Source: Multifurca ochricompacta (Eukaryota; Basidiomycota; Agaricomycetes; Russulales; Russulaceae). From it: a stretch of DNA of 33,612 nucleotides. Position 1 is the stretch's first letter, and every line of letters starts with the position of its first letter. Below, one piece after another: positions 1-7,961 of the stretch. Location of the stretch: positions 1 to 33,612 of the forward strand of contig WTXG01000343.1 of assembly GCA_022496185.1 (NCBI GenBank), read 5' to 3'. Made by a program: the position numbers and the translations under genes. Below the pieces are notes generated by a model. It was not told the origin of the DNA. It made no database searches and saw only the letters and a list, made by a program, of their open reading frames with translations.

Positions 1-797
1 CCGAGCACTGCAACAGTGTATGCTAGATCAGGACGGGTTGCCGAGCATAGGGCATCAATGGGCCGATCGCTTGCTGGTACCTTTTGACATCAACTGTAGG
101 TGAGTCGAGCTTCTTTAGGTGCTCGTTTGCAAGGGTGGGTGTGCTAATGGGTCGCACATCAGATTTTCCAAAACGCTTCAAGATTTCTTCAATGTATTTT
201 TCTTGGGAGAGCACCATCCATCTGGCCTCGCGGTCGCACATGATGTGCATCCCAAGAATCCAGTGATTTTGCCCAGGTCGGTCATCTCATAGGCATTTCT
301 GAGTGCCTCTTTGTCTTCATTGATCTCCTTTAGGTCCTTTGACACCATGGTGATGTCATCAACATAGAGAGCAATAATAGAGGACTTTGCATTTCTGTGG
401 CAGACGAAAACTGCATGGTCGGCTTCGGTGCATTGGTATCCTATGTTTTCAAGCTTAGCTCTGATGTCTTGATACCAGACGCAGCCGCCTTGCTTCGTTC
501 CGTAGACCGCTTGATAAGTCGGAGTACCATCCCCTCGGGAACTTCAAAACCAGGAGGTGGCTCCATGTAAATCTCTTCTTTTAGTTCGCCATTTAGGTAT
601 GCTGACTTCACATCCATTTGGTGAACTTCCAGGTTGTATTCAGTTGCTAGTGCAAGGATGCACGAAGCGATGCAAACTTCGCCACTGGGGTGAATGTCTC
701 ATCATAGTCAACTCCTTTGACTTGAGTGAAACCCTGTGCGACGATGCGAGCCTTGTGCCTCAAGACCTCTCCAGTTGGCCCATGCTTCGTGCGGAAA
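1..797 (-). pseudogene. E1 copia reverse transcriptase, continuing off the left edge
   Basis: This continues the E1 polyprotein after a frame break at about 795-797. It encodes the Ty1/copia reverse transcriptase, which copies element RNA into DNA in virus-like particles. Visible in order on the minus strand are the conserved entry segment (RIVAQGFTQ, then VDYDETFTPVAKF), the MDVKSAYLNGEL block, the YVDD catalytic box at 355-366 (intact), and a downstream stretch with the YIEEILKRFG segment. The frame changes near 795, 660, 511 and 252, mostly at short runs of one base, so no long open frame remains. RNase H and the 3' LTR lie outside the window. The family is certain; whether the breaks are biological or sequencing errors is not. 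Confidence 0.85.
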
Positions 798-3524
798 CAC
801 CCACTTGCTGCCAACCACCTTGCACCCCTTTGGGCGTTTGACAACTTCGTACACTCCCATGGACTCGAACGATCTCATCTCCTCCTGGCAAGCAACTTCC
901 CATTCGCCAGTGTTGAGTCGTGCCATAGCTTCTTTGTAGGAGCTAATGGAGTAGCGAGGGTCATCGTCGCGGATAGGAGGGCAAGCGGTTCGCTTTGGTC
1001 GGGTGGTGATAGGCATTGGTGTCGGTGTCGGTGCTGGTGCTGGAGTCTCGGTGAGTACATTTTCAACTTCACTGTTGCTACTTTGCTGAAGTTGGCTAGG
1101 GTTTTGCACTGGTGTATTAGGCCGTGGCTCAATAATGTTGTTGTTTTCACTGCTAGTTTCTGCATCGTTGAATTTGATAATGACTCTTTCACTGTGTGGC
1201 CCCCCTTCATTGAATATGACGTTGCGTGATTTGTAGAAACATCCCGTTGGGCGGTGCACTAGACGGTAAGCTTTGCGACTACGAGCATACCCCAAAAATG
1301 TGCACAATAGGGACTTTGCACCAAGCTTGGTGCGATATTTTGCTGGGATATGCACAAACGCTTGGCAGCCAAAAACACGCAAGCGAGAAACGTCAGGTTT
1401 ATTTCCGCTCCAAGCTTCATCAGGTGTGGAGTCCTCCAGTGCACGGGTGGGTGTGACATTGTGCAGATAAGCTGCGTACTCTAACACATCGTACCAGTAG
1501 GTCTCGGGCAAGTCAGCATCAATTAGCATCGTCCGGACTTTATCAAGAAGTGTCCAGTTCATGTGCTCTGCAATGCCGTTATGCTGAGGTGTGTCCGCCG
1601 TTGTCATTTTGTGTTTGATGCCTTTGTCTTGCAGGAACCTCTGGGCGGCAGCGGCGATATATTCGCCCCCTCCATCTGTACGCAACACCCTGACTCGCTG
1701 ACCCGTTTTGACTTCTGCACGTGCAACAAAGCTTTTGAGATGGTGAGTGACTTCGGATTTGTCTCGCAGGCCGGCGACAAAGACTCTTTGGGACTTATCG
1801 TCCACCCAGGTTACGAAATATTCGAATCCTTGGTGGGATCGTTGTGGCAACTTTCCACATACGTCCGAGAAGATTCGCCCTAGGACTTGGGTAGCTCTGG
1901 TCCCAGTTTCCTTCTGGATTTCAGCATGGGTCTGCTTCCCTTTGAGGCACGTCTCACAGAGGTCAGGGGGACTTGTCTGTGAGGTAATGTCCATCCCTTT
2001 GACCATCCCCTTTCGCATCATTTGGAGAACAGCGTTGACATTTAGATGACCAAGGCGGTGGTGCCAGGTGTGTAAGTCAGTTTTCGCCACTGAGTTTCGT
2101 GCAACTAAAGCGACTTCATCATCGGGGTTAGCCTCGTCCCCTTCACCCGGGAAAATATCAACTTGAGCGATCTGGACTCTCTCCGGGACTACAGTGTGGG
2201 CATCCATCGTGTAGAGGTTGCCTTCGAGGCGTCCCTCACAGGCAAGCACTCCAGTCTGACTGGAGATCTGGCAGGAATTCTTGGCAAAATGCACATTGGC
2301 TCTGCGACTGGCGAGTTGAGCAACAGATAAAAGATTTCTGTGTAGTTCGGGGACGTGTAGGACGTCTTGGAGAATGGCATCACTCCACTTCCCATTTGCC
2401 GTCATTCGGACATGGATGCGACCGATGCCGGTGCCGAGGATGCTGCTGTTGTCACCTAAGACAATTTTTACTGGGTTGGTGAGTGTTTTGAAATTGAAAA
2501 ACCAGTTCCGATGGGAGCACATGGTACGTGAAGCTCCAGAATTGATAATCCATCGCTGATTTAGATCGACGTGTGACAATAGGGCTTGAAGCACTTTGAA
2601 CAGGAGTACAGGGCTGTCCCCTTGTGGTGCGCTGTCGCTGGCAGGTGCCTGGTCTCCAGTTACTGCGACTTTGGCTGTAGCATTGGGAGATTTCTGCGTA
2701 TCATCTCCAGTGCCACTCGCTTTGGCCTCATTTTCCTTTTCCAGCTTCCAACACTCTTCCACCACATGGCCACGCTTCTTACAGTGAGTGCAGCGTTTCT
2801 TTGTCTTCTCCTCCTCTGACTTTCCCTTTTTAGCTGTATTTGCTGAGCGCGCGAAGTAAGCAGTCACTCCAAGGCCTGATTCTTGGACGCGACATTGTTC
2901 ATCAAGAATTATTTGTGACTTGACATGCTCAACAGTAAGGGAAGATGGATTGGACATAGAAAGGATGGTTTTTAGGGTGGATAGGGAGGTAGGGAGTGAG
3001 GAGATGATTGCAAAAGCGACAAGCTTGTCATCCAATGGCAAGCCGATGTTGGATATGGTATGGGCAGCCCTGACTATGGCGTTTATCTGGGGCTCGAGTG
3101 ATTCTGTGTCCGAGAGGGTGGAGCGGAAGATGTCGTTGATAAGGTAAACAATCTTCTGCTCTCCTTTGCCTTCATAGCGGACTAATAGCTTCTCCCAGCA
3201 TTCCTTGGCCGTCTTCGCATACAGGACTGTACTCAGGGGTTCGTCCTTGAGCATCAATGATATTTGTGCTTGTGCTTCGCTATCTTTGGATGCCCATTCC
3301 TCCTGTATTTCAGGAGGTGCTGTGGCATCTGGCTGAGGCTCTGATCCATCAACCACGGACCACAATCTCCGCAGTTTCAGGACCATCTGAACTCTGTACT
3401 TCCAGAATGTGAAGTTTCCACCATCATCTTCCAAGGAGGGTATGTCATATTGACGTGCTCCTTTTGAGTTTGCCGCAGGTGATGCTGCTGCCACTTTGGG
3501 TGCCGCTGTGCTGGGGGAACTCAT
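708..3524 (-). pseudogene. E1 Ty1/copia gag-protease-integrase polyprotein
   Basis: A 938-codon frame starts at an ATG (3522-3524), 53 bases after the primer site, in copia order: gag (codons 1 to about 240), a CCHC zinc knuckle (C245, C248, H253, C258), protease, GAG-pre-integrase with an HHCC zinc site (HHRLGH, then CETC), integrase core with Asp, Asp and Glu in FSDVCG, RTDGGGEY and NGIAEH, then the start of RT. The protease motif reads INSGAS at codons 327-332, where the family has DSGA: the catalytic Asp is Asn (codon AAT at 2541-2543), so this copy should not mature its polyprotein. The change fits GAT to AAT at a CpG. The last 30 or so codons are out of frame after the break at 795-797. 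There is one gag-pol frame and no gag stop, as is usual for copia. Confidence 0.93.
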
Positions 3525-3576
3525 TGCTTATAGTGTGTGGTGGTTTTCTGTCTGGTGTGTATTCTGGTTGGATTTA

Positions 3577-3598
3577 GAGCAACTCAGGTCTCATAATC
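3577..3598 (-). other. E1 primer-binding site, tRNA-Met half-molecule type
   Basis: This lies immediately inside the E1 LTR. The plus strand contains CTCATAA, the anticodon loop of a methionine tRNA, in a stretch resembling the D-arm to anticodon-arm region of an elongator tRNA-Met. Minus-strand E1 RNA would therefore pair with an internal half of tRNA-Met, as known for Drosophila copia and yeast Ty5. The resemblance is from memory of tRNA-Met sequences, not from a search. Confidence 0.55.
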
Positions 3599-3644
3599 TG
3601 TAGCGAGCTATGAAAGTGTAGCTCAGTCTTTGGGATAGAAAGAC

Positions 3645-3652
3645 TATATAAT
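3645..3652 (-). promoter_or_regulatory. E1 LTR TATA-like box
   Basis: TTATATAG on the minus strand, about 50 bases before the inner LTR edge, correctly oriented to drive E1 transcription. No other core element is evident. Confidence 0.45.
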
Positions 3653-3730
3653 TTGATAATACCTATGAAAGTGTAGCTACACAAATGAATCAGTAAAGGA
3701 AAGATGCAGCTACAACACAAGGAGTACTGA

Positions 3731-3759
3731 CCTCAGTCTTTGGGATAGAAAGACTGAGG
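3731..3759. repeat. Perfect 11-bp inverted repeat in the E1 LTR
   Basis: CCTCAGTCTTT, a 7-base loop (GGGATAG), then AAAGACTGAGG. A second copy of its core sits at 3622-3645, where only 7 bp of the stem survive. Confidence 0.8.
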
Positions 3760-4640
3760 TTCCTAACTACGCTACTAAGTTCTTTTGTAAGAGCGAAGTA
3801 TAACAAATAGACATGAAAATTTGCACAACCCGCGTGCTCTGAATATTGTGTTGATGCAGTGATGATTGGATCTGGGCCGCCATCTCCGGTATCAATTGGC
3901 TGCATGCTATGGCTGCACTTCCAACAGAAGCATCTCTAGACACGTCCTGTGTCAACATCCCTCCATGGTGAAGGCATCAATCATTTGATGGAAATGAGTT
4001 AAATGAGCACACTGCTGTTCACAATTGAATGAACATATTGCCAGAGATCCAACTTCTCTAACTCTCAAGTGCAGGTTGTGAGTTTTGTGTACGAGTTGTA
4101 TATTCGCTCATGCAAACTACACATGTAACGCTCAGCGGGGCATTACTGTGCGACGTGCACCGGTCGGCGCGAGTCCACTGACACTAGTCCGGCACTAGTC
4201 AGCCACATCCGCGGCACCCGACACTGTGGGTCCGGGAGCTTCAGCAAGCCTGGCACAACAAGGCCAGGCTCTTAGCTTCAGGGTGAATAGGAAGTTGTGC
4301 TATAACCAAGCACAGAGAGAGACGGGACAAGTCAGCCAAAGGGAGCTAATCCCCTAAGGCTGTTGAGTGGGGACAGGACCTGGCCACAGTGCTAGAAGCA
4401 CACCAAGTGGACCAAAGTCAGAGAGGGCAAAGGAAGGGAAGCCAGAGCATCAACAGTGTCTGGGTAATGGATGGGATTCGGAACAGAAGTGCACACCCAT
4501 TGCCAGAGGCAATGGGGTCCTTCTGGAGATTATGAAGAATGAAAAAGGGCAAATAAGCCCCTCTGTATTCCGTGACTAGGAAACTCTAGGCTGAAGGCAC
4601 AAGAGGTCAAATCTAGGGTTGTACAAACTGTCTACAGGGT

Positions 4641-4648
4641 CTTATATA
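4641..4648 (-). promoter_or_regulatory. E2 LTR TATA box
   Basis: TATATAAG on the minus strand, the same octamer as in the chromovirus LTRs A to D, placed where U3 should meet R. Confidence 0.6.
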
Positions 4649-4769
4649 CTGTATGGGGATCTGGTTTGTAGCTAATCAGGAACAGGGTCAGAGTCCTTAT
4701 CATCCAATAGCAGATAAGATGTCAAATATAGTCCATGATAAGGATAAGCCTTATCAGAAGCATAATCAT

Positions 4770-4892
4770 GTGGGACAGCCCCACAGGAGTCATATCAGTG
4801 TGGGAGGATTCCCACCAGGGTCAGGGGTAAATGGGGAGATAACAGGTCCCACAGGAGTCAGGGTGGATGTGGGAATACTCCCACAGGAATCA
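4770..4892. repeat. Repeated GTGGGA/TCCCAC hairpins in E2 U3
   Basis: Three short inverted repeats (4770-4785, 4800-4815, 4869-4884) pair GTGGGA or a near copy with TCCCAC or CCCAC across 3 to 4 bases. Two of these and a lone TCCCAC (4847-4852) are followed by AGGAGTCA or AGGAATCA, so the unit is duplicated with its flank. Confidence 0.65.
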
Positions 4893-4974
4893 GAGAAGCG
4901 AATGATAAGCCAGATGGGCCATGTGATCAGAAAGGGGTAAATGATCAGATGAAGATGCTGTGATCAGGGTCAGG

Positions 4975-5060
4975 GATCACATGGTCCAAAGTCACATGGT
5001 CAGGGATCACATGGTCAAGGGTCACATGGTCAGGGATCACATGGCCAGAGGTCACATGAC
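4975..5060. repeat. Short tandem array with TCACATGG core
   Basis: Six consecutive units of 14 to 16 bases alternate GATCACATGG and GTCACATGG followed by TCAGG, TCAAGG or close variants. The array lies upstream of the E2 TATA box and could be a protein-binding array. Units abut without spacers. Confidence 0.8.
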
Positions 5061-5464
5061 TGGCAGAGGGTCAAGTACAAGCCAAAGTTGTCTAGTTGTC
5101 TGGACTGGTCAGATTGGCAGGGACAATGTCAGGGGTTCCTATGGGTGTCAAGCACAGGGACAGGGTCAGGAGCAGTGGCCAAGGCATAAGCCAAGGCAGC
5201 AAGGAAGGGTGGTATACATCCAACAGTGTAGCAGCATAACTACCAGCAGGTTAGGTGTAAATGGCGGCATGGGAGGTCAGTCCTATGAACAATGTCACAG
5301 GAATCAGGGTAGGGTCCTGGGCACACAGGCCACAGGCATCAAGGAAGGTCCCAAGGCAACAGGCCAAGGGCATCAAAGAGTGGTCCAGAGAAGGAGGAGA
5401 TCAAGGATGGTGCAAAGAATAAGGCATGGTGTGCAGGGTCAGGAAAAAGAGTAGGGTCGTAACA

Positions 5465-5555
5465 ACACACACCTCTTGCGTCACTCTCGAGGTTGAGAAT
5501 GTGCTCATGGTGGGAAAGTGAGACTGGTATACAAAGTCTCCAGATTCCAGCTCTT
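5465..5555 (-). other. E2 3' untranslated stretch
   Basis: Between the E2 stop codon and the LTR. On the minus strand it ends in a purine-rich AAGAGGTGTG just before TGTTACG, a weak polypurine-tract candidate. No open frame is supported here. Confidence 0.4.
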
Positions 5556-5831
5556 TCATTCCAGCACTAGTCCAAATCCAGTTACCATGAGATCAAAAGA
5601 TGATCTGGGCAGAGACTTTGTAAGGCCATCTGCCAGCATCTCTCCAGTGGGAGTTCGCACCAAGTCAATCTGGTGTGATTCTACATACTCCCTAATGGCA
5701 TGGTACTTTATTGGTATGTGCTTTGATCGCCTTCCTGTGACAGGGTTTAATGCAAGATCTACTGCACCCTTGTTGTCACAATGCAGTTGTATGGGTGAGC
5801 TAACTTCATATCCCAACTCCTGCATGAATGT
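5556..5831 (-). pseudogene. E2 copia RNase H, C-terminal part
   Basis: About 92 codons of the copia RNase H domain, which removes element RNA from the RNA:DNA hybrid. CDNKGAVDLA carries an active-site Asp, and KHIPIKYHAIREYVE followed by DGLTKSLPR is the family's conserved end. The preceding codons are at 14195-14421: removing element A and one copy of its 5-bp target duplication restores the frame exactly across the junction. This end has no frame break of its own. Confidence 0.9.
5827..5831. repeat. Target-site duplication of element A, left copy (AATGT)
   Basis: AATGT immediately before the A 5' LTR; the same five bases follow the 3' LTR at 14195-14199. Five bp is usual for LTR-element integrases. 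Confidence 0.93.
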
Positions 5832-6248
5832 TGTCACGGCTCTATTTTATTTTTCCTTTTCTTTTCTCCCTTTCAGATCACATGACTGTGGGAAGATTAC
5901 CCAGCAGTCTCAACACATGATCATGGGAATGTAGTCGTGACATGGATCATGTGACCGAGTCACATGTAATAGTCACATGCTGCTTAGTCAGCACAAGAGC
6001 CACTCAACAATAACAAGTCGATTCTCTATTGTGTTTACCACAATAGGCAAGGCTCCACAGTCTAGATGGCTCTAGACCTAGTGGAGCTGTTATCAAGATA
6101 AGAAGAGTCCAGCCTAGAAGGTTCTAGGTAAGTGGAGCTCTAGATAAGGGCCCAGGTTGGGCCATGGCCAATTTTAGCACAGAATCACATGTATCAGTAG
6201 ATAGATGTGTTCCAGACCTAAGGGCTAGACTACATATCAGTTATCTAC

Positions 6249-6283
6249 TCCACAGTGACGTCATTATGACATCACACTGTGGA
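6249..6283. promoter_or_regulatory. Palindrome around a CRE-type TGACGTCA in U3
   Basis: TCCACAGTG (6249-6257) and CACTGTGGA (6275-6283) form perfect 9-bp arms; TGACGTCAT and ATGACATCA lie inside them with one mismatch. TGACGTCA is the classical CREB/ATF bZIP site. It is repeated in the 3' LTR. Binding is inferred. Confidence 0.45.
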
Positions 6284-6409
6284 ACATGATCAGTCAGCAG
6301 AGTAAAGCAGCTTACGAATCACAAAGATAAGGCTCAGTCAGCAATACAGCTGACTGATACTGCTGATTCTTGCTTACACTTACTGCTTACTACGTTACAC
6401 TGAGAAATG

Positions 6410-6417
6410 TATATAAG
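6410..6417 (+). promoter_or_regulatory. Element A TATA box
   Basis: TATATAAG, 34 nt before the sequence complementary to the primer site (6444). The same octamer at the same 34-nt distance occurs in the LTRs of B, C and D, fixing the likely RNA start and the U3/R border. Confidence 0.8.
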
Positions 6418-6443
6418 ACCCTCTGTAACAGCCTGTAGCCCCC

Positions 6444-6453
6444 ATCTTGTCCT
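6444..6453 (+). other. Inferred 5' end of element A RNA, self-primer
   Basis: ATCTTGTCCT is the exact reverse complement of AGGACAAGAT at 6738-6747, two bases after the LTR. In Tf1-type elements the first nucleotides of the RNA fold back onto such a site and are cleaved to prime reverse transcription. Confidence 0.7.
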
Positions 6454-6466
6454 CTTGGGGCTGCAG

Positions 6467-6564
6467 GTGAGTAACTGTCTACACAAGTTCGATACATAGT
6501 GCTAATGGTATCCTGCCTCCCTGTGTGACTCGATCCTTTGGATCTTGTCCTCTTGGGGCTGCAG
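6467..6564 (+). other. Possible 98-nt leader intron
   Basis: CTGCAG followed by GTGAGT is a consensus 5' splice site; CTAAT at 6502-6506 fits a branch site; CTGCAG at 6559-6564 is the first AG after it. The flanking 23-bp blocks (6444-6466 and 6542-6564) are identical. The segment contains the only ATG (6505-6507) of the leader. Splicing is inferred from motifs alone. Confidence 0.35.
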
Positions 6565-6737
6565 CTTCTTCCAGTTTCAGAACGCCGTCATCGTGGTTGA
6601 ATAAACCACAGTGGGTGACACAGTTCCTGGTCATTGCTTGACGCGTGACGTTGTCTCCGCGGTACGCCCAACGACTTAGGTCATTTCTCCCTGCCCTTCC
6701 TGTTTCTAAGTGTACACGGAGCTTCACCCGTTACATT

Positions 6738-6747
6738 AGGACAAGAT
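6738..6747 (+). other. Element A self-priming primer-binding site
   Basis: AGGACAAGAT, two bases after the LTR end (6735), pairs perfectly over 10 nt with the inferred RNA 5' end at 6444-6453. It does not begin with TGG, the complement of a tRNA CCA end. Confidence 0.75.
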
Positions 6748-7313
6748 TGTATCCTACGTGTCCTCCCAGTTTCGGGCCGGCACTTTAAATCCTTTTTTAC
6801 AGCAGTAGTAGTGTTTCACACAGTCTTAGTTACAACCCCTGGGGTCGGAGGCCTGATCAGACAGTAGCTGAGTTGAGCCAATAATTCATAGCCGAGGCGG
6901 TGATCAGAGATATACCCGAGTAGTGGTTATCCTGGTTGCTTGGTCATTCCAAACTCGAGTTGTCGTGTTTACACGTGCTTGGGGATCATCTGTGCCGGAT
7001 CTCCTACCAAGGAGTGTAAAACTGGGCAGAGCTGAGGGGGCCTCGGGAAACCGGTGACGAACTCAGAGAGACATCTGTCAGAACCGATTTCAGAGCACTT
7101 GGGCTCGTGTCCCTTGTGTGAGAGGCAGCCAATAGGTCGAGGAGACTGCGGCAGACAGCCTTGGGCTCTGTAACTTCCCATATCATTTTTCCTGGTGCTT
7201 GTCATTACTGCCGGAGCTTGGCTAGTGCACTCTTGTGTGCATTAGTATTCGCCTCTTTGGTTGACACACCCTTTCATCCTGTGCTTAGCGTTGCGCGGCA
7301 CTTGTAACATTGA
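6748..7313 (+). other. Element A untranslated leader
   Basis: About 570 bases without a convincing gene. The stretch contains no ATG on the plus strand, continuing an ATG-free run from 6508 to 8252. Frames on either strand here are short and unlike known proteins. It may hold packaging or translation-control structure; none is obvious by eye. Confidence 0.6.
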
Positions 7314-7958
7314 AACACACCAAAACTACGAAGCTTCTGGTCCAGCGGACCAGCTTCCATACCTTTTTCCACAACGCCGCGTATTCCGTGGGTTGACCGT
7401 ATCATCCGGCGCGCTCGAGAGCGTGTCCAACAACTTCGAAGGAGAGGAAGACAAATTTTAACGCCGCTGCTTCCTATTCAGGAGCAGCTGCATCAGGAAG
7501 ACGTGACTGCGGAGAACATTCTTCCGCAACACCCCGACTTCCCTTTTACTTTCAACAATCTTCCCTCGACAGTCTCCTTCGATCTCGCATATCACTACCG
7601 TTGGGATAACACCCAAGAAGAACATTTTGCCACACCTGCCTCTTCTACTATAGAAGGATCAGAAGGCGCTCTCTCCACTTCCCCTACTCTCCGCGAAGCC
7701 AACAACATCGTTGAAGAAAGCTTCGAGGACGAACGGGACATCTATATTTACCGCGACAGACTGGTGCGCAACTGGTTAAACGAAATAACTGAACGTTTAC
7801 ACCACCACCCGTCTGCCGAGGCCGAACTTAGAGAGCTTTTTGGCAACTGGTATCTCCCTGGTACAGAAGTAACGGTCACTGACCTTGTCGCACGCGCCGC
7901 TGAGTGGGAAGAAGAAGAAGAAGAATTTGGGTCAGAACTAGAGTATCTGACCGACTGA
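7314..7958 (+). CDS. Element A upstream open frame (215 codons, no ATG)
   Basis: An open frame follows the TGA at 7311-7313 and ends in TGA at 7956-7958, with no ATG anywhere; a GTG lies at 7503. It reads like real protein: an arginine-rich part (codons about 35-50, with RRARERV and RRRGRQ), then an acidic C-terminal half with two likely helices (RDIYIYRDRLVRNWL, then a run of six Glu). It is in the same frame as gag, separated only by TGA and one ACG codon. Because other nonsense codons in this window arose by CGA to TGA, this may be the N-terminus of a single, longer gag. Alternatives are stop readthrough or reinitiation at the GTG of 7962. I do not recognise it as a known family. Confidence 0.55.
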   Translation, partial: NTPKLRSFWSSGPASIPFSTTPRIPWVDRIIRRARERVQQLRRRGRQILTPLLPIQEQLHQEDVTAENILPQHPDFPFTFNNLPSTVSFDLAYHYRWDNTQEEHFATPASSTIEGSEGALSTSPTLREANNIVEESFEDERDIYIYRDRLVRNWLNEITERLHHHPSAEAELRELFGNWYLPGTEVTVTDLVARAAEWEEEEEEFGSELEYLTD

Positions 7959-7961
7959 ACG

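Larger units (their letters stand above)
3599..4121 (-). repeat. E1 5' LTR (about 523 bp)
   Basis: This is the long terminal repeat of the copia element. Its inner edge (3599) is set by TG (CA on the minus strand) directly against the primer site; its outer edge by ...CTACA at 4121, or two bases further at 4123. A minus-strand TATA-like box (TTATATAG) lies at 3645-3652. The repeat holds a duplicated 24-bp block (3622-3645 and 3732-3755) and a duplicated 16-bp block (3608-3623 and 3663-3678). Only one LTR of this element is in the window, so the boundaries cannot be confirmed by pairing. Confidence 0.7.
4124..5464 (-). repeat. E2 copia 3' LTR (about 1341 bp)
   Basis: Read on the minus strand this region begins TGTTACGACC just after the E2 coding end and closes ...GCGTTACA at 4124, so it has TG/CA ends and the right position for the 3' LTR. 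A minus-strand TATATAAG box at 4641-4648 separates a U3 of about 815 bp from an R/U5 of about 500 bp. U3 carries two repeat arrays (4770-4892 and 4975-5060). The outer end nearly touches the E1 LTR (4121). The other LTR is not in the window, so the boundaries are inferred from the termini. Plus-strand frames here are low-complexity translations of the repeats. Confidence 0.65.
5832..6735 (+). repeat. Element A 5' LTR (904 bp)
   Basis: Begins TGTCACGG and ends CCGTTACA, matching 13290-14194 along its whole length except for single-base indels near 6097 (A run), 6355 (C run) and 6703 (T run). U3 has several TCACATG motifs and a palindrome around TGACGTCA at 6249-6283. The TATA box is at 6410-6417, the inferred RNA start near 6444, and an AATAAA at 6600-6605. 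Confidence 0.95.

Noticed and set aside
3577..3600. Partial tRNA-Met gene
   Set aside because: Only the anticodon-arm half is present, exactly against an LTR edge; a primer site explains it better.
4975..5060. CRISPR-like repeat array
   Set aside because: Units of 14-16 bases abut each other with no unique spacers, in a eukaryotic LTR.
4653..5454. Plus-strand open frames rich in repeats (RDHMV-like)
   Set aside because: They are translations of the short repeats and U3 of the E2 LTR, with no domain and no partner in other elements.
6479..6727. Minus-strand frame inside the A LTR, and similar ones at 28667-28888 and 28945-29244
   Set aside because: Chance frames in LTR DNA, none with recognisable protein features.
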